DNA of 64,000 nt from assembly GCA_964491485.1 (NCBI GenBank), contig CAZBGV010000003.1:23992-87991 (forward strand), read 5' to 3'. Position 1 is the stretch's first letter; the number at the start of each line of letters is the position of its first letter. This document shows positions 16,934 to 24,336 of the stretch, in pieces. The stretch comes from IDS-8 sp964491485. GTDB lineage: Bacteria; Pseudomonadota; Gammaproteobacteria; Steroidobacterales; Woeseiaceae. The position numbers and the translations under genes were made by a program. The notes under the pieces are model-generated. The model worked only from the letters and a program-made list of their open reading frames with translations. It had not been told where the DNA came from and made no database searches.

Positions 16934-17866
16934 ATGCAGGTCCTCGTAGTCGAAGATAACGACGTGGTCGCGACCGGGCTGTCGCGGGCACTCGGCATGC
17001 TCGATACGGAAGTTTCCGTGCACACCGTGCCGGACCTGCGCTCCGCGCAATCGCTGCTCGGCGACGGCGCGCACGTCGACGTGGCGCTGGTCGACCTCGG
17101 GCTGCCGGACGCCCAGGGGCTGGAAGCCCCGACGCGGCTCAAGACGATCGCACCGGGCCTCGTCATCGTGGTGATCACCGGCGACAGCTCGTCCGAAACC
17201 GCTCTCAACCTGATCCGCCTCGGCATACAGGATTACATCCCGAAGAGCGAGGCGACGCCGAAACGAGTGCTGCGCACGATCCGGTTGGCGCGCGAACGCC
17301 ACGAACGGGAGCTCAGGTTGAAGCGCATCGCCTGCGTCGACCAGCTCACCGGGTCGCTGAACCGTCGCGGGCTCCTGTCGGCAATCCGCAACGCCGGCGA
17401 CGCGACCACCCGCCTCGGGATGTCCTCCGCCCTGATGACGGTGGACATCGATCGGTTCAAGAGCATCAACGACACGTTCGGGCACCCGACCGGCGACCTG
17501 ATCCTGCGCCAGAGCTGCCGGCGAATCGCACATTGCGTGCGGGAGAACGACGTCGTGGGGCGTGCGGGAGGCGACGAGTTCTGGGTCATCCTGAACGGCT
17601 TCACGCGGGCCGAGAACGTGCCGGCCATCGCCGGCAAGATGCTGCAGGGTTTCGGCAGCCCGTTCCGCATCAACGCACGCAACATCGAGGTCGGCGTCAG
17701 CATCGGCGTGGCGCTCATGCCGGACCACGCGACCACCGTCCGTGAGTGGATCGAGAAATCGGATATCGCGCTGTTCGAGGCGAAACGTGGCGGGCGGAAC
17801 CGCTGGATGATGTACGAGACCGGCATGCACCCGCCCGACAGCCACCCGCTTGAAATCGCGCGCTGA
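16934..17866 (+). CDS. Response regulator with GGDEF output (diguanylate cyclase, WspR/PleD-like)
   Basis: A 310-residue cytoplasmic protein. The receiver (1-125) has VVEDND, acceptor Asp in ALVDLGLPDAQG, and the ITGDSS/IPKSEA switch segments. A helical linker leads to GGDEF (about 140-300) with DQLTGSLNRRG, DIDRFKSINDTFGH and the intact signature AGGDEF, so it should make cyclic di-GMP when phosphorylated. I see no RxxD inhibitory site directly before GGDEF (ENDVVGRAGGDEF). Its sigma54 promoter suggests that the regulon raises c-di-GMP. Both kinases at 12418-16292 are possible partners. Confidence 0.9.
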   Translation: MQVLVVEDNDVVATGLSRALGMLDTEVSVHTVPDLRSAQSLLGDGAHVDVALVDLGLPDAQGLEAPTRLKTIAPGLVIVVITGDSSSETALNLIRLGIQDYIPKSEATPKRVLRTIRLARERHERELRLKRIACVDQLTGSLNRRGLLSAIRNAGDATTRLGMSSALMTVDIDRFKSINDTFGHPTGDLILRQSCRRIAHCVRENDVVGRAGGDEFWVILNGFTRAENVPAIAGKMLQGFGSPFRINARNIEVGVSIGVALMPDHATTVREWIEKSDIALFEAKRGGRNRWMMYETGMHPPDSHPLEIAR

Positions 17867-17915
17867 GCTACCAGAATCGAACCCAGCGGAGCGGCCCTCA
17901 GGCGAGCCGGTCCTG

Positions 17916-17921
17916 TATACT
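17916..17921 (+). promoter_or_regulatory. Probable -10 element of the sigma54-activator gene
   Basis: TGTATACTATG contains TATACT at 17916-17921, 74 bp before ATG 17996. I see no clear -35. The activator itself has no sigma54 motif upstream. Confidence 0.4.
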
Positions 17922-17995
17922 ATGCGTTCGCCCAATGAAGACCGTTGTGGTCCCGTCCGCAGGGTGCCGGGCGGGGTCGCGGATCTTTAAGGAAC

Positions 17996-19315
17996 ATGGC
18001 ACGAATACTGCTCGTTGACGACGATACCGCCTTCACGGCAGCCACGCGCAGCCTTCTGCAGGCCGAGGAGCACGAGGTGGAGACCGTCGGCTCGCTGGCC
18101 GAGGCCAGCGGCGTGCTGGACCGCGAATCTTTCGACATGCTGTTCGTCGACCTGGCTTTGCCGGACGGCAGCGGCCTCGAGCTGATCCAGGACCAGGGTC
18201 CGAAGGCCGTCATCATCACCGGCCACCCGTCCATGGAGACGGCCATCCGCGCGGTGCGCGGGCGGGTCGTCGACTACCTGGTCAAGCCGCTGGACAAGAG
18301 CCAGCTGATACGGAGCATCGAGTCGGTGACGGCCGAAGCGGCCGAGCAGCGCCGCCCGGCCTTCCGGGAGGCAATCCAGCCGGCCAACATGATCGGCGAA
18401 TCGCCGGTCATGAAGTCGCTGTTCAAATCGATCGCGGAGTACGGGCCCACCGACGTCACCGTGCTGATTACCGGCGAGAGCGGCACGGGCAAGGACCTCG
18501 TCGCGCAGGCGCTGCACAACACGTACAACGCCGACGCGGCGTTCGTCGCCGTGAACTGCGGTGCGATTCCGCGGGAGCTGGTCGCGAGCGAGCTGTTCGG
18601 CCACGAGAAGGGCAGCTTCACGGGGGCGGCCGCGAAGCGCATAGGCGTTTTCGAGCGCGCCAAACGCGGCACGGTGTTCCTGGACGAGATCGGCGAGCTT
18701 CCGCTCGATCAGCAGGTGACCTTGCTGCGGGTCATGGAGACCCGGACGATGCTGCGGGTCGGCGGGGAAAAGGAAATCCCGATGAACGCGCGCATCATCG
18801 CGGCGACGAACAAGGACCTCGAGAAAGAGGTCAGCGAGGGCAACTTCCGGGAAGACCTGTTCTTCCGGCTGATGGTACTGCCGATCCACGTGCCACCGCT
18901 GCGCGAGCGGGACGGCGACGTCGTGCTGCTTGCCAACTACTATCTCCAGCAGTACGCGAAGGAACACGGCACGCCGTCCGAATTCACGCCGAACGTCCTC
19001 GCGAAACTCGAGCGCTATCACTGGCCGGGCAACGTGCGCGAGCTCAAGCACACGGTGCTGCGCGCGGCCATCCTGAACCGCGGCAAGGACCGCATCGACG
19101 CACTGCCGGACAACTTCGATCACCCGCCCCGGTGGTCCGACGACAGCAGCAGCCTGCGCGCCGGAATGTCGATCCGGGAAGTCGAGCGAACGCTGATCGA
19201 GAAGACGCTCGAGCACTTCGACGGCAACAAGAAACTGACGGCCGAGGCCCTCGGCATCAGCCTGAAGACGCTTTACAACCGTCTGTGCGAGTACGAGGAA
19301 GAGAAACCGGCGTAA
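17996..19315 (+). CDS. NtrC-family sigma54-dependent response regulator (receiver-AAA+-Fis HTH)
   Basis: A 439-residue protein. The receiver (1-120) has LLVDDDTAF, acceptor Asp52 in FVDLALPDGSG, and VKPLDKS. The AAA+ core (about 140-375) is complete: Walker A GESGTGKD, the sigma54-contact loop GSFTGA (the accepted variant of GAFTGA), Walker B GTVFLDEIGE, and the arginine-finger region NFREDLFFRL. The Fis-type HTH ends in LGISLKTLYNRL. It is therefore able to open sigma54 promoters and is the best candidate activator of the thirteen found here. AAGGA precedes ATG 17996. The small H-box protein follows 16 bp later and is probably co-transcribed. Confidence 0.93.
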   Translation: MARILLVDDDTAFTAATRSLLQAEEHEVETVGSLAEASGVLDRESFDMLFVDLALPDGSGLELIQDQGPKAVIITGHPSMETAIRAVRGRVVDYLVKPLDKSQLIRSIESVTAEAAEQRRPAFREAIQPANMIGESPVMKSLFKSIAEYGPTDVTVLITGESGTGKDLVAQALHNTYNADAAFVAVNCGAIPRELVASELFGHEKGSFTGAAAKRIGVFERAKRGTVFLDEIGELPLDQQVTLLRVMETRTMLRVGGEKEIPMNARIIAATNKDLEKEVSEGNFREDLFFRLMVLPIHVPPLRERDGDVVLLANYYLQQYAKEHGTPSEFTPNVLAKLERYHWPGNVRELKHTVLRAAILNRGKDRIDALPDNFDHPPRWSDDSSSLRAGMSIREVERTLIEKTLEHFDGNKKLTAEALGISLKTLYNRLCEYEEEKPA

Positions 19316-19331
19316 CCCGGGACGAGGTCAG

Positions 19332-19562
19332 ATGCCGCTGAGCGAAGCCGAACGCCGGGAGCTGAAGGACGCGTTGCACAAGCTGAACAACGCGCTCAAC
19401 TCGATCTCCATGCAGACGGAGCTGGCGCGTATGTTCGTCGAGCGCAGCGATCCCGCGAAGGCGCTCGAGGCGCTGGATACGGTGATGGCCCAGTGCCGGC
19501 GCGCCAGCGAGATCAGCCACGGCACCCAGGGCATCTTCGAGGACGGCGCCGGCGAGGCCTGA
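19332..19562 (+). CDS. Stand-alone histidine-phosphotransfer-like protein (isolated H-box helix, 76 residues)
   Basis: Residues 11-35 (LKDALHKLNNALNSISMQTE) read as the dimerisation helix of a histidine kinase, with His16 as candidate phosphoacceptor. A second helix (SDPAKALEALDTVMAQCRRAS) would complete a helical hairpin. No ATPase domain follows; the protein stops at residue 76. It sits directly after the sigma54 activator. It could be a phosphotransfer or phosphate-sink protein for that receiver; family and function are inferred from the helix pattern only. Confidence 0.55.
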   Translation: MPLSEAERRELKDALHKLNNALNSISMQTELARMFVERSDPAKALEALDTVMAQCRRASEISHGTQGIFEDGAGEA

Positions 19563-19690
19563 CGGCACGGCGACGGCGGGACTCGACTTAAGGGCGGGCC
19601 CGCCGGAGCCTTCGCGGCGGGCAACGAGGACCTGCGGCCGGTGCGGGGCGCTTCGCCGGCGGCGAGCGCCCGCGGCCGGCCGGCGCCGTT

Positions 19691-20299
19691 TCAGCGCTTC
19701 CCGGCGACCGCGTCGAAATTCGCCTGCGCGAACTCCCAGTTGATGATGTGCTCGAGGAACGCGTCCGTATAGCGGTCGCGCTGGTTCTGGTAGTCCAGGT
19801 AATAGGCGTGTTCCCAGACGTCGAGCGTGAGCAGCGGCGTGCGCGCCGTGGTCAGCGGATTGTGGGCATTGGGCGTCGCCACGATCTCCAGCCGGGAGCC
19901 GTCCGTCACCAGCCACACCCAGCCGCTGCCGAACTGGCCCATCGCGGCTTCCTTGAAACGCTTGCGGAACCCGTCGAGGCTCTCGAAATCGCGGTCCACC
20001 AGCTCCGAGAGCGAGCCGCGCGGCTGGCCCTGGCTGTCCGGGGACATGCTGTTCCACAGGAACGTGTGGTTCCATGTCTGGGCGGCATTGTTGAATACGC
20101 CTGTGTCCTCCTTCTCGAAGGACTGCCGGATCACTTCCTCGAGGCCCATCTTCTCGTAGGGCTTCCCCGCCGCGAGCGTGTTCAGCTTGTCGCAGTACGC
20201 CTTGTGATGCTTGCCGAAGTGAAAATTCAGCGTTTGCTCGGAGACGTGCGGCTCCAGGGCTTTGCGCGAATAGGGGAGATCCGGGATCTGGAATGTCAT
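19691..20299 (-). CDS. sodB: Superoxide dismutase [Fe]
   Basis: A 202-residue cytoplasmic enzyme dismutating superoxide. The metal ligands are visible: His in NFHFGKHHKAY, His in QTWNHTFLWN, and Asp/His in DVWEHAYYLDYQN. GQFGSGWVWLV and the AAQTWNH signature favour the iron form over manganese. Length is normal. It ends near the stop of the opposite H-box gene. The DNA before its start, to 20656, holds no gene, only GC-rich hairpins. I see no sigma54 motif, so it appears to be regulated separately. Confidence 0.95.
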   Translation of the reverse strand: MTFQIPDLPYSRKALEPHVSEQTLNFHFGKHHKAYCDKLNTLAAGKPYEKMGLEEVIRQSFEKEDTGVFNNAAQTWNHTFLWNSMSPDSQGQPRGSLSELVDRDFESLDGFRKRFKEAAMGQFGSGWVWLVTDGSRLEIVATPNAHNPLTTARTPLLTLDVWEHAYYLDYQNQRDRYTDAFLEHIINWEFAQANFDAVAGKR

Positions 20300-20428
20300 C
20301 TAACGCCTCCTTTCAGGATACGTCCTTCAATGCTGCGAGAAGAAGGTCCGCGCGGCTGCGGGGACTGGCGACGAGCTTCGTCGCACGACGCCCATGATAC
20401 CGCCAAAAGCGAGCGATGGCGTAATCGG

Positions 20429-20443
20429 GAGCGGCAACCGCTC
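20429..20443. repeat. Short hairpin upstream of sodB
   Basis: GAGCGG-CAA-CCGCTC, a perfect 6-bp stem, lies in a stretch with repeated TTCCGG units (about 20451-20512). Function unknown. Confidence 0.35.
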
Positions 20444-20522
20444 GCGAACGGTTCCGGAAAGGGGAAGGCGGAGCCGGAAAACGATTCCGGAGGGTTCCGG
20501 GAAGCGGCAATGCCGCGCCGCA

Positions 20523-20560
20523 AATAAATGGCCGGCCGCCGACGGATGTCAGCGGCCGGC
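20523..20560 (-). terminator. Rho-independent-like terminator of the small-lipoprotein operon
   Basis: On the minus strand the arms GCCGGCCGC and GCGGCCGGC (20531-20539 and 20552-20560) form a 9-bp stem followed by the T-rich CATTTATTTG, about 95 bp after the stop at 20656. Confidence 0.6.
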
Positions 20561-20655
20561 GACCCAAGCGCGTGTCAACTCGACGCCAGCATGCAGTTTA
20601 TGACGACGCGCTTGTGCTCCAACACGATGCGGTGAATGAAAACCGGTGAGGTACG

Positions 20656-20862
20656 TCAGGCGTTCACGACGACGGAGGCCTGGCCGTCCTCCTCCTCGAG
20701 CAGGGCCTGTGCCGCCCCGTTGTCGTCCGTGGCGTCATCGATCTCGTCGCCTGCTTCGTCCAGGGACTCTCCCGCTTCTTCAGCGGGCCCTTCGTCGACG
20801 TCGCAGCTCGCGACGCCGATGGCGGCGAGCAAGGCGACGAGCGTGAGCTCAGGAAAGCGCAT
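20656..20862 (-). CDS. Small acidic lipoprotein of unknown function
   Basis: A 68-residue protein. The signal peptide ends in the lipobox-like GVASC (Cys20). The mature part is very acidic (DVDEGPAEEAGESLDEAGDE) and probably a helix or disordered. It resembles small envelope lipoproteins of the entericidin type only in general plan. It lies 14 bp after the DUF1328 gene on the same strand and should share the sigma54 promoter at 21105-21120. A hairpin with a T-rich tail ends the unit. Confidence 0.65.
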   Translation of the reverse strand: MRFPELTLVALLAAIGVASCDVDEGPAEEAGESLDEAGDEIDDATDDNGAAQALLEEEDGQASVVVNA

Positions 20863-20876
20863 GCCGAGCCCTCCCG

Positions 20877-21044
20877 TTAAATCGGTGGCCGCCGGCGGCC
20901 GCCGATGAACATGACGACCGCCAGGATCAGACCGACGACGAACAGGATCCATGCAATGTTCGCCGCGGTTCCTGCCACCCCGCTGAACCCGAGCACGCCC
21001 GCGATCAGCGCGATGATCAGAAAAGTCACTGCCCAACCTATCAT
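20877..21044 (-). CDS. DUF1328 (YtjA-like) small membrane protein
   Basis: A 55-residue protein, MIGWAVTFLIIALIAGVLGF, then SGVAGTAANIAWILFVVGLI and a basic end GGRRRPPI. Two membrane helices with the GFSGVAG turn are diagnostic of DUF1328. Members are stress-induced inner-membrane proteins without a settled biochemical role. The frame from CAT at 21042-21044 to TTA at 20877-20879 is intact. A sigma54 promoter lies 61 bp upstream; the acidic lipoprotein follows. Confidence 0.88.
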   Translation of the reverse strand: MIGWAVTFLIIALIAGVLGFSGVAGTAANIAWILFVVGLILAVVMFIGGRRRPPI

Positions 21045-21104
21045 TTCGGTTCTCCCTGAAGCCTCGGAGGGGCATCGCCGCTCTCAGCCATGCGTGTCCT
21101 ATCA

Positions 21105-21120
21105 TGCAAACGGTGTGCCA
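21105..21120 (-). promoter_or_regulatory. Sigma54 promoter of the DUF1328-lipoprotein unit
   Basis: On the minus strand TGGCACACCGTTTGCA, full consensus. It diverges from the + promoter at 21267, with the palindrome at 21187-21216 between them. Confidence 0.85.
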
Positions 21121-21186
21121 GCCCCCCTCGCGAGCGATTTGCCTGCCGGGCGATCCCGCGCGGGCGCATGAAGCCACTGTTTGCCA

Positions 21187-21216
21187 GCACTATTTACATG
21201 GCGATGTAAATAGTGC
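21187..21216. promoter_or_regulatory. 13-bp perfect inverted repeat between divergent sigma54 promoters (candidate enhancer)
   Basis: GCACTATTTACAT, spacer GGCG, then ATGTAAATAGTGC. The AT-rich core stands out from the surrounding GC-rich DNA. It lies 66 bp from the leftward and 50 bp from the rightward sigma54 promoter, a normal position for an activator binding site. Confidence 0.7.
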
Positions 21217-21266
21217 AGCGGCCGAGGGCGTTTTCTGGAACGGCCCGCAGGATCTCACCGGGCCCG

Positions 21267-21282
21267 TGGCATCCTTCTTGCA
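21267..21282 (+). promoter_or_regulatory. Sigma54 promoter of the stand-alone receiver gene
   Basis: TGGCATCCTTCTTGCA, consensus spacing, 30 bp before ATG 21312. Confidence 0.8.
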
Positions 21283-21311
21283 TCCCCCTCTCCCAGGCTG
21301 AAAAGGCTGTT

Positions 21312-21755
21312 ATGGCTGTGGCAACTGCGGGCAGACATGTGGCGGATCGGGTACGAGGCGGCGACGCGGCGCCCCGCGAGCGGCGGCCGCGCATCCTCAT
21401 CGTGGAAGACGAGGCAGCGGCACGTATCGCGACCCTGCGCTATCTCGAATATCGCGGGTACACCGTCGAGGCCGCCGGCAGCGCCGAGGAAGCGCTCCGG
21501 ATGGCGCGCGAGCGGCGCCCGGACGTCCTGATCTGCGACTGGAAGCTCGGAGGAGGCCGGGACGGCGTCGACGTCGCGCGGCAGCTCCAGAGCGAGCAGG
21601 ACATCGACATCATCTTCATGACAGCCTACGCCCAGAACGAGCTGCGCCGCAGCGCGTCCGGCGTGCGCACCGTGAGCTGCCTGCGCAAGCCGATCTCGCT
21701 CGGCGTGCTGGCGGCCGCCGTCGATTCACTGGCCGGCCGGCACCGATTCCACTGA
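21312..21755 (+). CDS. Single-domain response regulator (CheY-like)
   Basis: A 147-residue protein. After a basic 25-residue extension comes one receiver domain: ILIVEDEAAARI, acceptor Asp in LICDWKLGGGRDG, FMTAYA and CLRKPIS. There is no output domain, so it acts by protein contact or as a phosphate sink. A sigma54 promoter drives it and it diverges from the DUF1328 unit, suggesting feedback on the same signalling system. AAGG lies upstream of ATG 21312. Confidence 0.85.
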   Translation: MAVATAGRHVADRVRGGDAAPRERRPRILIVEDEAAARIATLRYLEYRGYTVEAAGSAEEALRMARERRPDVLICDWKLGGGRDGVDVARQLQSEQDIDIIFMTAYAQNELRRSASGVRTVSCLRKPISLGVLAAAVDSLAGRHRFH

Positions 21756-22100
21756 GCGGATGAAGGATTCGGCGGCGCCCGGAACTGGCGCCGCCCGCGC
21801 GATTTCGCAGCCTGCCCGTTTCGCGGAGTGCCCGTAGCGGCTTCACGCTGCGGCCATCGAGCAGCTTGCCCGTTACCCTCGACGAGGCTCCTTTCCGGAC
21901 GCGCTCGACGTCCTTCGTCGGGCGGCGGCCGCCGGGTTTCCCGGAGAAAGGGCTCCAGAAAAAAAGAGGCGGTTCCCGGGGGAACCGCCTCTGGTCGATA
22001 AAAAAGGGCCACTTTTGCAGAAGGTCGGGTTGACTGCGGTGCTTTGGGGGGAGCTGGGGACAGTCACGGGCCCGACAGATAGACAAAAGCGGCCCGGAAA
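21756..22100. other. Intergenic stretch without a gene
   Basis: It holds the minus-strand terminator at 21957-21991. At 22056-22067 there is a GGGGACAGTCAC motif resembling the ends of widespread intergenic repeats. No convincing ORF or RNA gene is visible. Confidence 0.6.
21957..21991 (-). terminator. Rho-independent terminator of the entericidin gene
   Basis: On the minus strand GAGGCGGTTCC, a short loop, GGAACCGCCTC and then a run of seven T: an 11-bp perfect stem, about 110 bp after the stop at 22101. Confidence 0.85.
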
Positions 22101-22268
22101 CTACATTCGATTGTCGTCGTCGTCCTGGATCGCGTCCTCCGTATCCTGGGCGGCATCCTGCGCCGCCTCGCCGGTCGCCTCTACGTCCTCACCCGCGCCG
22201 CGCATCGTGTTGCACGCGCCGAGAGCGAACATCATCAGCACCCAGGCCAACATGAAAACTTGCTTCAA
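22101..22268 (-). CDS. Entericidin A/B-family lipoprotein (TTG start)
   Basis: A 55-residue protein. A signal segment (VFMLAWVLMMFALGAC, lipobox ALGAC, Cys19) is followed by NTMRGAGEDVEATGEAAQDA, the entericidin signature, and an acidic end with DDDD. Entericidins are small membrane lipoproteins linked to stationary-phase toxin/antidote behaviour in E. coli. The start is TTG at 22268, decided by AAGGAGG five bases before it (22274-22280); the next ATG would cut the signal. A sigma54 promoter lies 56 bp upstream and a good terminator downstream. Confidence 0.88.
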   Translation of the reverse strand: MKQVFMLAWVLMMFALGACNTMRGAGEDVEATGEAAQDAAQDTEDAIQDDDDNRM

Positions 22269-22323
22269 GGGAACCTCCTTGCCCGGCCATCCGTGCCGGC
22301 GATCATTCCGTTGGGCGTACTAA

Positions 22324-22339
22324 AGCAAGTCCCGTGCCA
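22324..22339 (-). promoter_or_regulatory. Sigma54 promoter of the entericidin gene
   Basis: On the minus strand TGGCACGGGACTTGCT, full consensus. It is back-to-back with the + promoter at 22481. GTTACAAGCGC, a suspected activator half-site, lies between them at about 22410. Confidence 0.87.
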
Positions 22340-22480
22340 AGGTATCGGAGATGCGCTCCGACGCGACTCCGGGAGCCGGCCGGCGCGCGCGGCGGTCCCG
22401 CCGGCGGTAAGAGTTACAAGCGCGGTGCAAAAATGAGCGCGGGCGTACGCCACGGCCGGCGGCGGGCCGGCGGGGCCCCG

Positions 22481-22496
22481 TGGCACGCTTTGTGCA
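22481..22496 (+). promoter_or_regulatory. Sigma54 promoter of the DUF4398-OmpA operon
   Basis: TGGCACGCTTTGTGCA keeps GG-N10-GC; the -12 box has GTGC instead of TTGC. It is 37 bp before ATG 22533. Confidence 0.75.
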
Positions 22497-22532
22497 GAAC
22501 GCTGCGCAAACCCGGACCGGAGACCCCAACCC

Positions 22533-22919
22533 ATGATTTGCGCCCCGAAAACGCTGACACTCGCGGCCGTCGCCTGCCTTGCCGCGGCCTGCGGGAGCAC
22601 GCCCGAGCGCCCCGTGGAAGACCTGGCCCGTGCCGAAGCCGGCATCCGCCAGGCGGAACAGGGCGGCGCCGAGCGCTACGGCGCGATGGAGCTCCAGGGC
22701 GCGCGCGACAAGCTCGAGCGCGCGCGGACGGCGGCCGACGACGGGGAGATGGCAGAGGCCGAGCGCCTCGCTGAAGAGGCGGCGCTGGACGCCGATCTCG
22801 CGGCGGCCAAAACGCGCAGCCGCAAGGCCCAGGTCGCGGTTCGGCAGGTCGAGGACAGCATCGCGATGCTGCGCGAGGAGATCCAGCGCGGCCGCACGCA
22901 GCCAGGAGAAATGCCATGA
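22533..22919 (+). CDS. DUF4398-domain lipoprotein
   Basis: A 128-residue protein. The lipoprotein signal ends in AAAC (about residue 20). The rest is an Ala/Glu/Arg-rich helical region: LARAEAGIRQAEQGGAERYG, then LQGARDKLERARTAADDGE, typical of DUF4398. Such proteins are predicted periplasmic coiled coils next to OmpA-like proteins. It overlaps the OmpA-family gene by 4 bp (ATGA), so the two are probably made together. Confidence 0.8.
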   Translation: MICAPKTLTLAAVACLAAACGSTPERPVEDLARAEAGIRQAEQGGAERYGAMELQGARDKLERARTAADDGEMAEAERLAEEAALDADLAAAKTRSRKAQVAVRQVEDSIAMLREEIQRGRTQPGEMP

Positions 22920-23839
22920 AAGCGGCGATTGCGGCGGTCTCCGGCTGCCTGGCGCTGCTCGCGGCGGGCTGCGCGACGACCCCCGAGAGGGTGCCGGAGC
23001 TCGACCAGGCGCGCGCGACGGTGCGCCAGCTCGAGGCAGAGGACGCGGCGGGCACGGTAGCGGCGGAGTCGCTGTCGAGCGCGCGCCAGGCCTTGGCCCG
23101 CGCCCAGACGGCGCAGGACGAGGGCGAGCCGCTGCCCGTCATCCGGCACCAGGCGTATCTCGCGCGGCGGCATGCGGAGATCGGCCTCGAGACGGTGGGC
23201 GAGGCCAAAGCCATGGAAGAGGTCCGGACGGCGGAAGCGCGGCGCCGGGAGCTGCAGCTCGAGGCGCGTACCATGGAGGCGCGCCGCGCCGAGATGCGGG
23301 CACAACGGCAGGCCCGGCAGGCGCGCCAGGAACGCTCGGCGGCAGCGGCCTCGCGCCAGGAAGCGCTGGCGGCGCAACAGGAGACGGAACGCCTGCAGCA
23401 GGAGCTCTCCGATCTCCAGGCAGAGCAGACCGCGCGCGGCATCGTGCTGACGCTCGGCAACAACGTCCTGTTCGAAACCGACAGCGACGAGCTCAAGCCC
23501 GGCGCGGAACGCTCCATGGACCAGCTGGCCGCCTTCCTCGAGGAACATCCCGAACGGCGGCTCATGATCGAGGGCCATACCGACTCGCGGGGCACCGAAG
23601 CGCACAACCGCGACCTGTCCGAGCGCCGCGCCGAGGCCGTCGCGGAGGCATTGGAGGAGCGGGGCATCCCCGACGGGCGGCTGCAGCCGGTCGGGCTGGG
23701 CGAGGGGTACCCGGTGGCGAGCAACGCGAGCAGTGCCGGGCGCCAGCAGAACCGGCGGGTCGAGGTCGTGATCTCGGACAAGGAAGGCCGGTTTCCCGAG
23801 AACGCGCGGCGCACGGTCGCGCGGCAGAGCAGCGGCTGA
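22916..23839 (+). CDS. DUF4398-OmpA fusion lipoprotein
   Basis: A 307-residue protein. The signal ends in LLAAGC (about residue 19). Residues 25-180 are a long DUF4398-type coiled coil rich in Arg/Glu/Ala. Residues about 185-290 are an OmpA C-terminal peptidoglycan-binding domain: LGNNVLFETDSDELKPGAER, IEGHTDSRGTEAHN and a final QQNRRVEVVI. It should tether the outer membrane or its coiled coil to peptidoglycan. It is translationally coupled to the DUF4398 lipoprotein and sigma54-controlled. Confidence 0.88.
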   Translation: MKAAIAAVSGCLALLAAGCATTPERVPELDQARATVRQLEAEDAAGTVAAESLSSARQALARAQTAQDEGEPLPVIRHQAYLARRHAEIGLETVGEAKAMEEVRTAEARRRELQLEARTMEARRAEMRAQRQARQARQERSAAAASRQEALAAQQETERLQQELSDLQAEQTARGIVLTLGNNVLFETDSDELKPGAERSMDQLAAFLEEHPERRLMIEGHTDSRGTEAHNRDLSERRAEAVAEALEERGIPDGRLQPVGLGEGYPVASNASSAGRQQNRRVEVVISDKEGRFPENARRTVARQSSG

Positions 23840-23910
23840 GCCCCGCCGGGACGGGGGGGTGCCGGGCGGGCGCCTGCGTCAGGGCAGGTCGCGCCTTTGC
23901 GATTCGCGGG

Positions 23911-24336
23911 TCAGGTCCTGCGGTCGCGGAAGGGCAGCGGCGCAACCTGCCCCGAGAGCACGACGTCTTCGAGTTTCGCCCGCAAATCGAGGCTCAGGCG
24001 CCCGGCCGTGAGCCTGCCGGCGAGCTCCGCGGTCGGCAGCACGACGACCGTGCCGGTGCCGTGCACGTCGCCTTCCATGTGGCCCGCGATCACCGCCGAG
24101 CCGGTACGGACGTCGGCTCGCACCCGGGCATGCTCCCCGATCGACAGCCGGCAATGATGTTCCTCGTCCTGGGTGATGCGGCCGTCGAAGCAACCTTCGA
24201 TGATCAGATCCTCCGCGAGGGTCAACTCGCCGCGCATGACGAGCGTCGCACCGAGCACGGAGGCGCCCCCGTCGGTGATGCGCCTCCGCTGTTCCGGTGC
24301 CGGCTGAAAGCGCTCTCGCGGCGGCCTACGCGCCAA
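23911..24336 (-). CDS. Bactofilin-family (polymer-forming cytoskeletal) protein
   Basis: A 141-residue protein with the short right-handed beta-helix repeats of bactofilins: LVMRGELTLAEDLIIEGCFD, then IAGHMEGDVHGTGTVVV and LAGRLTAGRL. Bactofilins polymerise without nucleotide and position cell-envelope machinery. Its start overlaps the end of the second bactofilin gene by 11 bp, so both are one unit. It is more divergent than its neighbour, with an Arg-rich start and an ending VAPLPFRDRRT. Confidence 0.8.
   Translation of the reverse strand: MARRPPRERFQPAPEQRRRITDGGASVLGATLVMRGELTLAEDLIIEGCFDGRITQDEEHHCRLSIGEHARVRADVRTGSAVIAGHMEGDVHGTGTVVVLPTAELAGRLTAGRLSLDLRAKLEDVVLSGQVAPLPFRDRRT

Noticed and set aside
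21187..21216. The palindrome as a transcription terminator
   Set aside because: The stem is AT-rich and lies upstream of both genes, not after a stop; an operator or enhancer is more likely.
22056..22067. GGGGACAGTCAC as a mobile-element end
   Set aside because: Only one short copy without a partner arm; too little to call an element.
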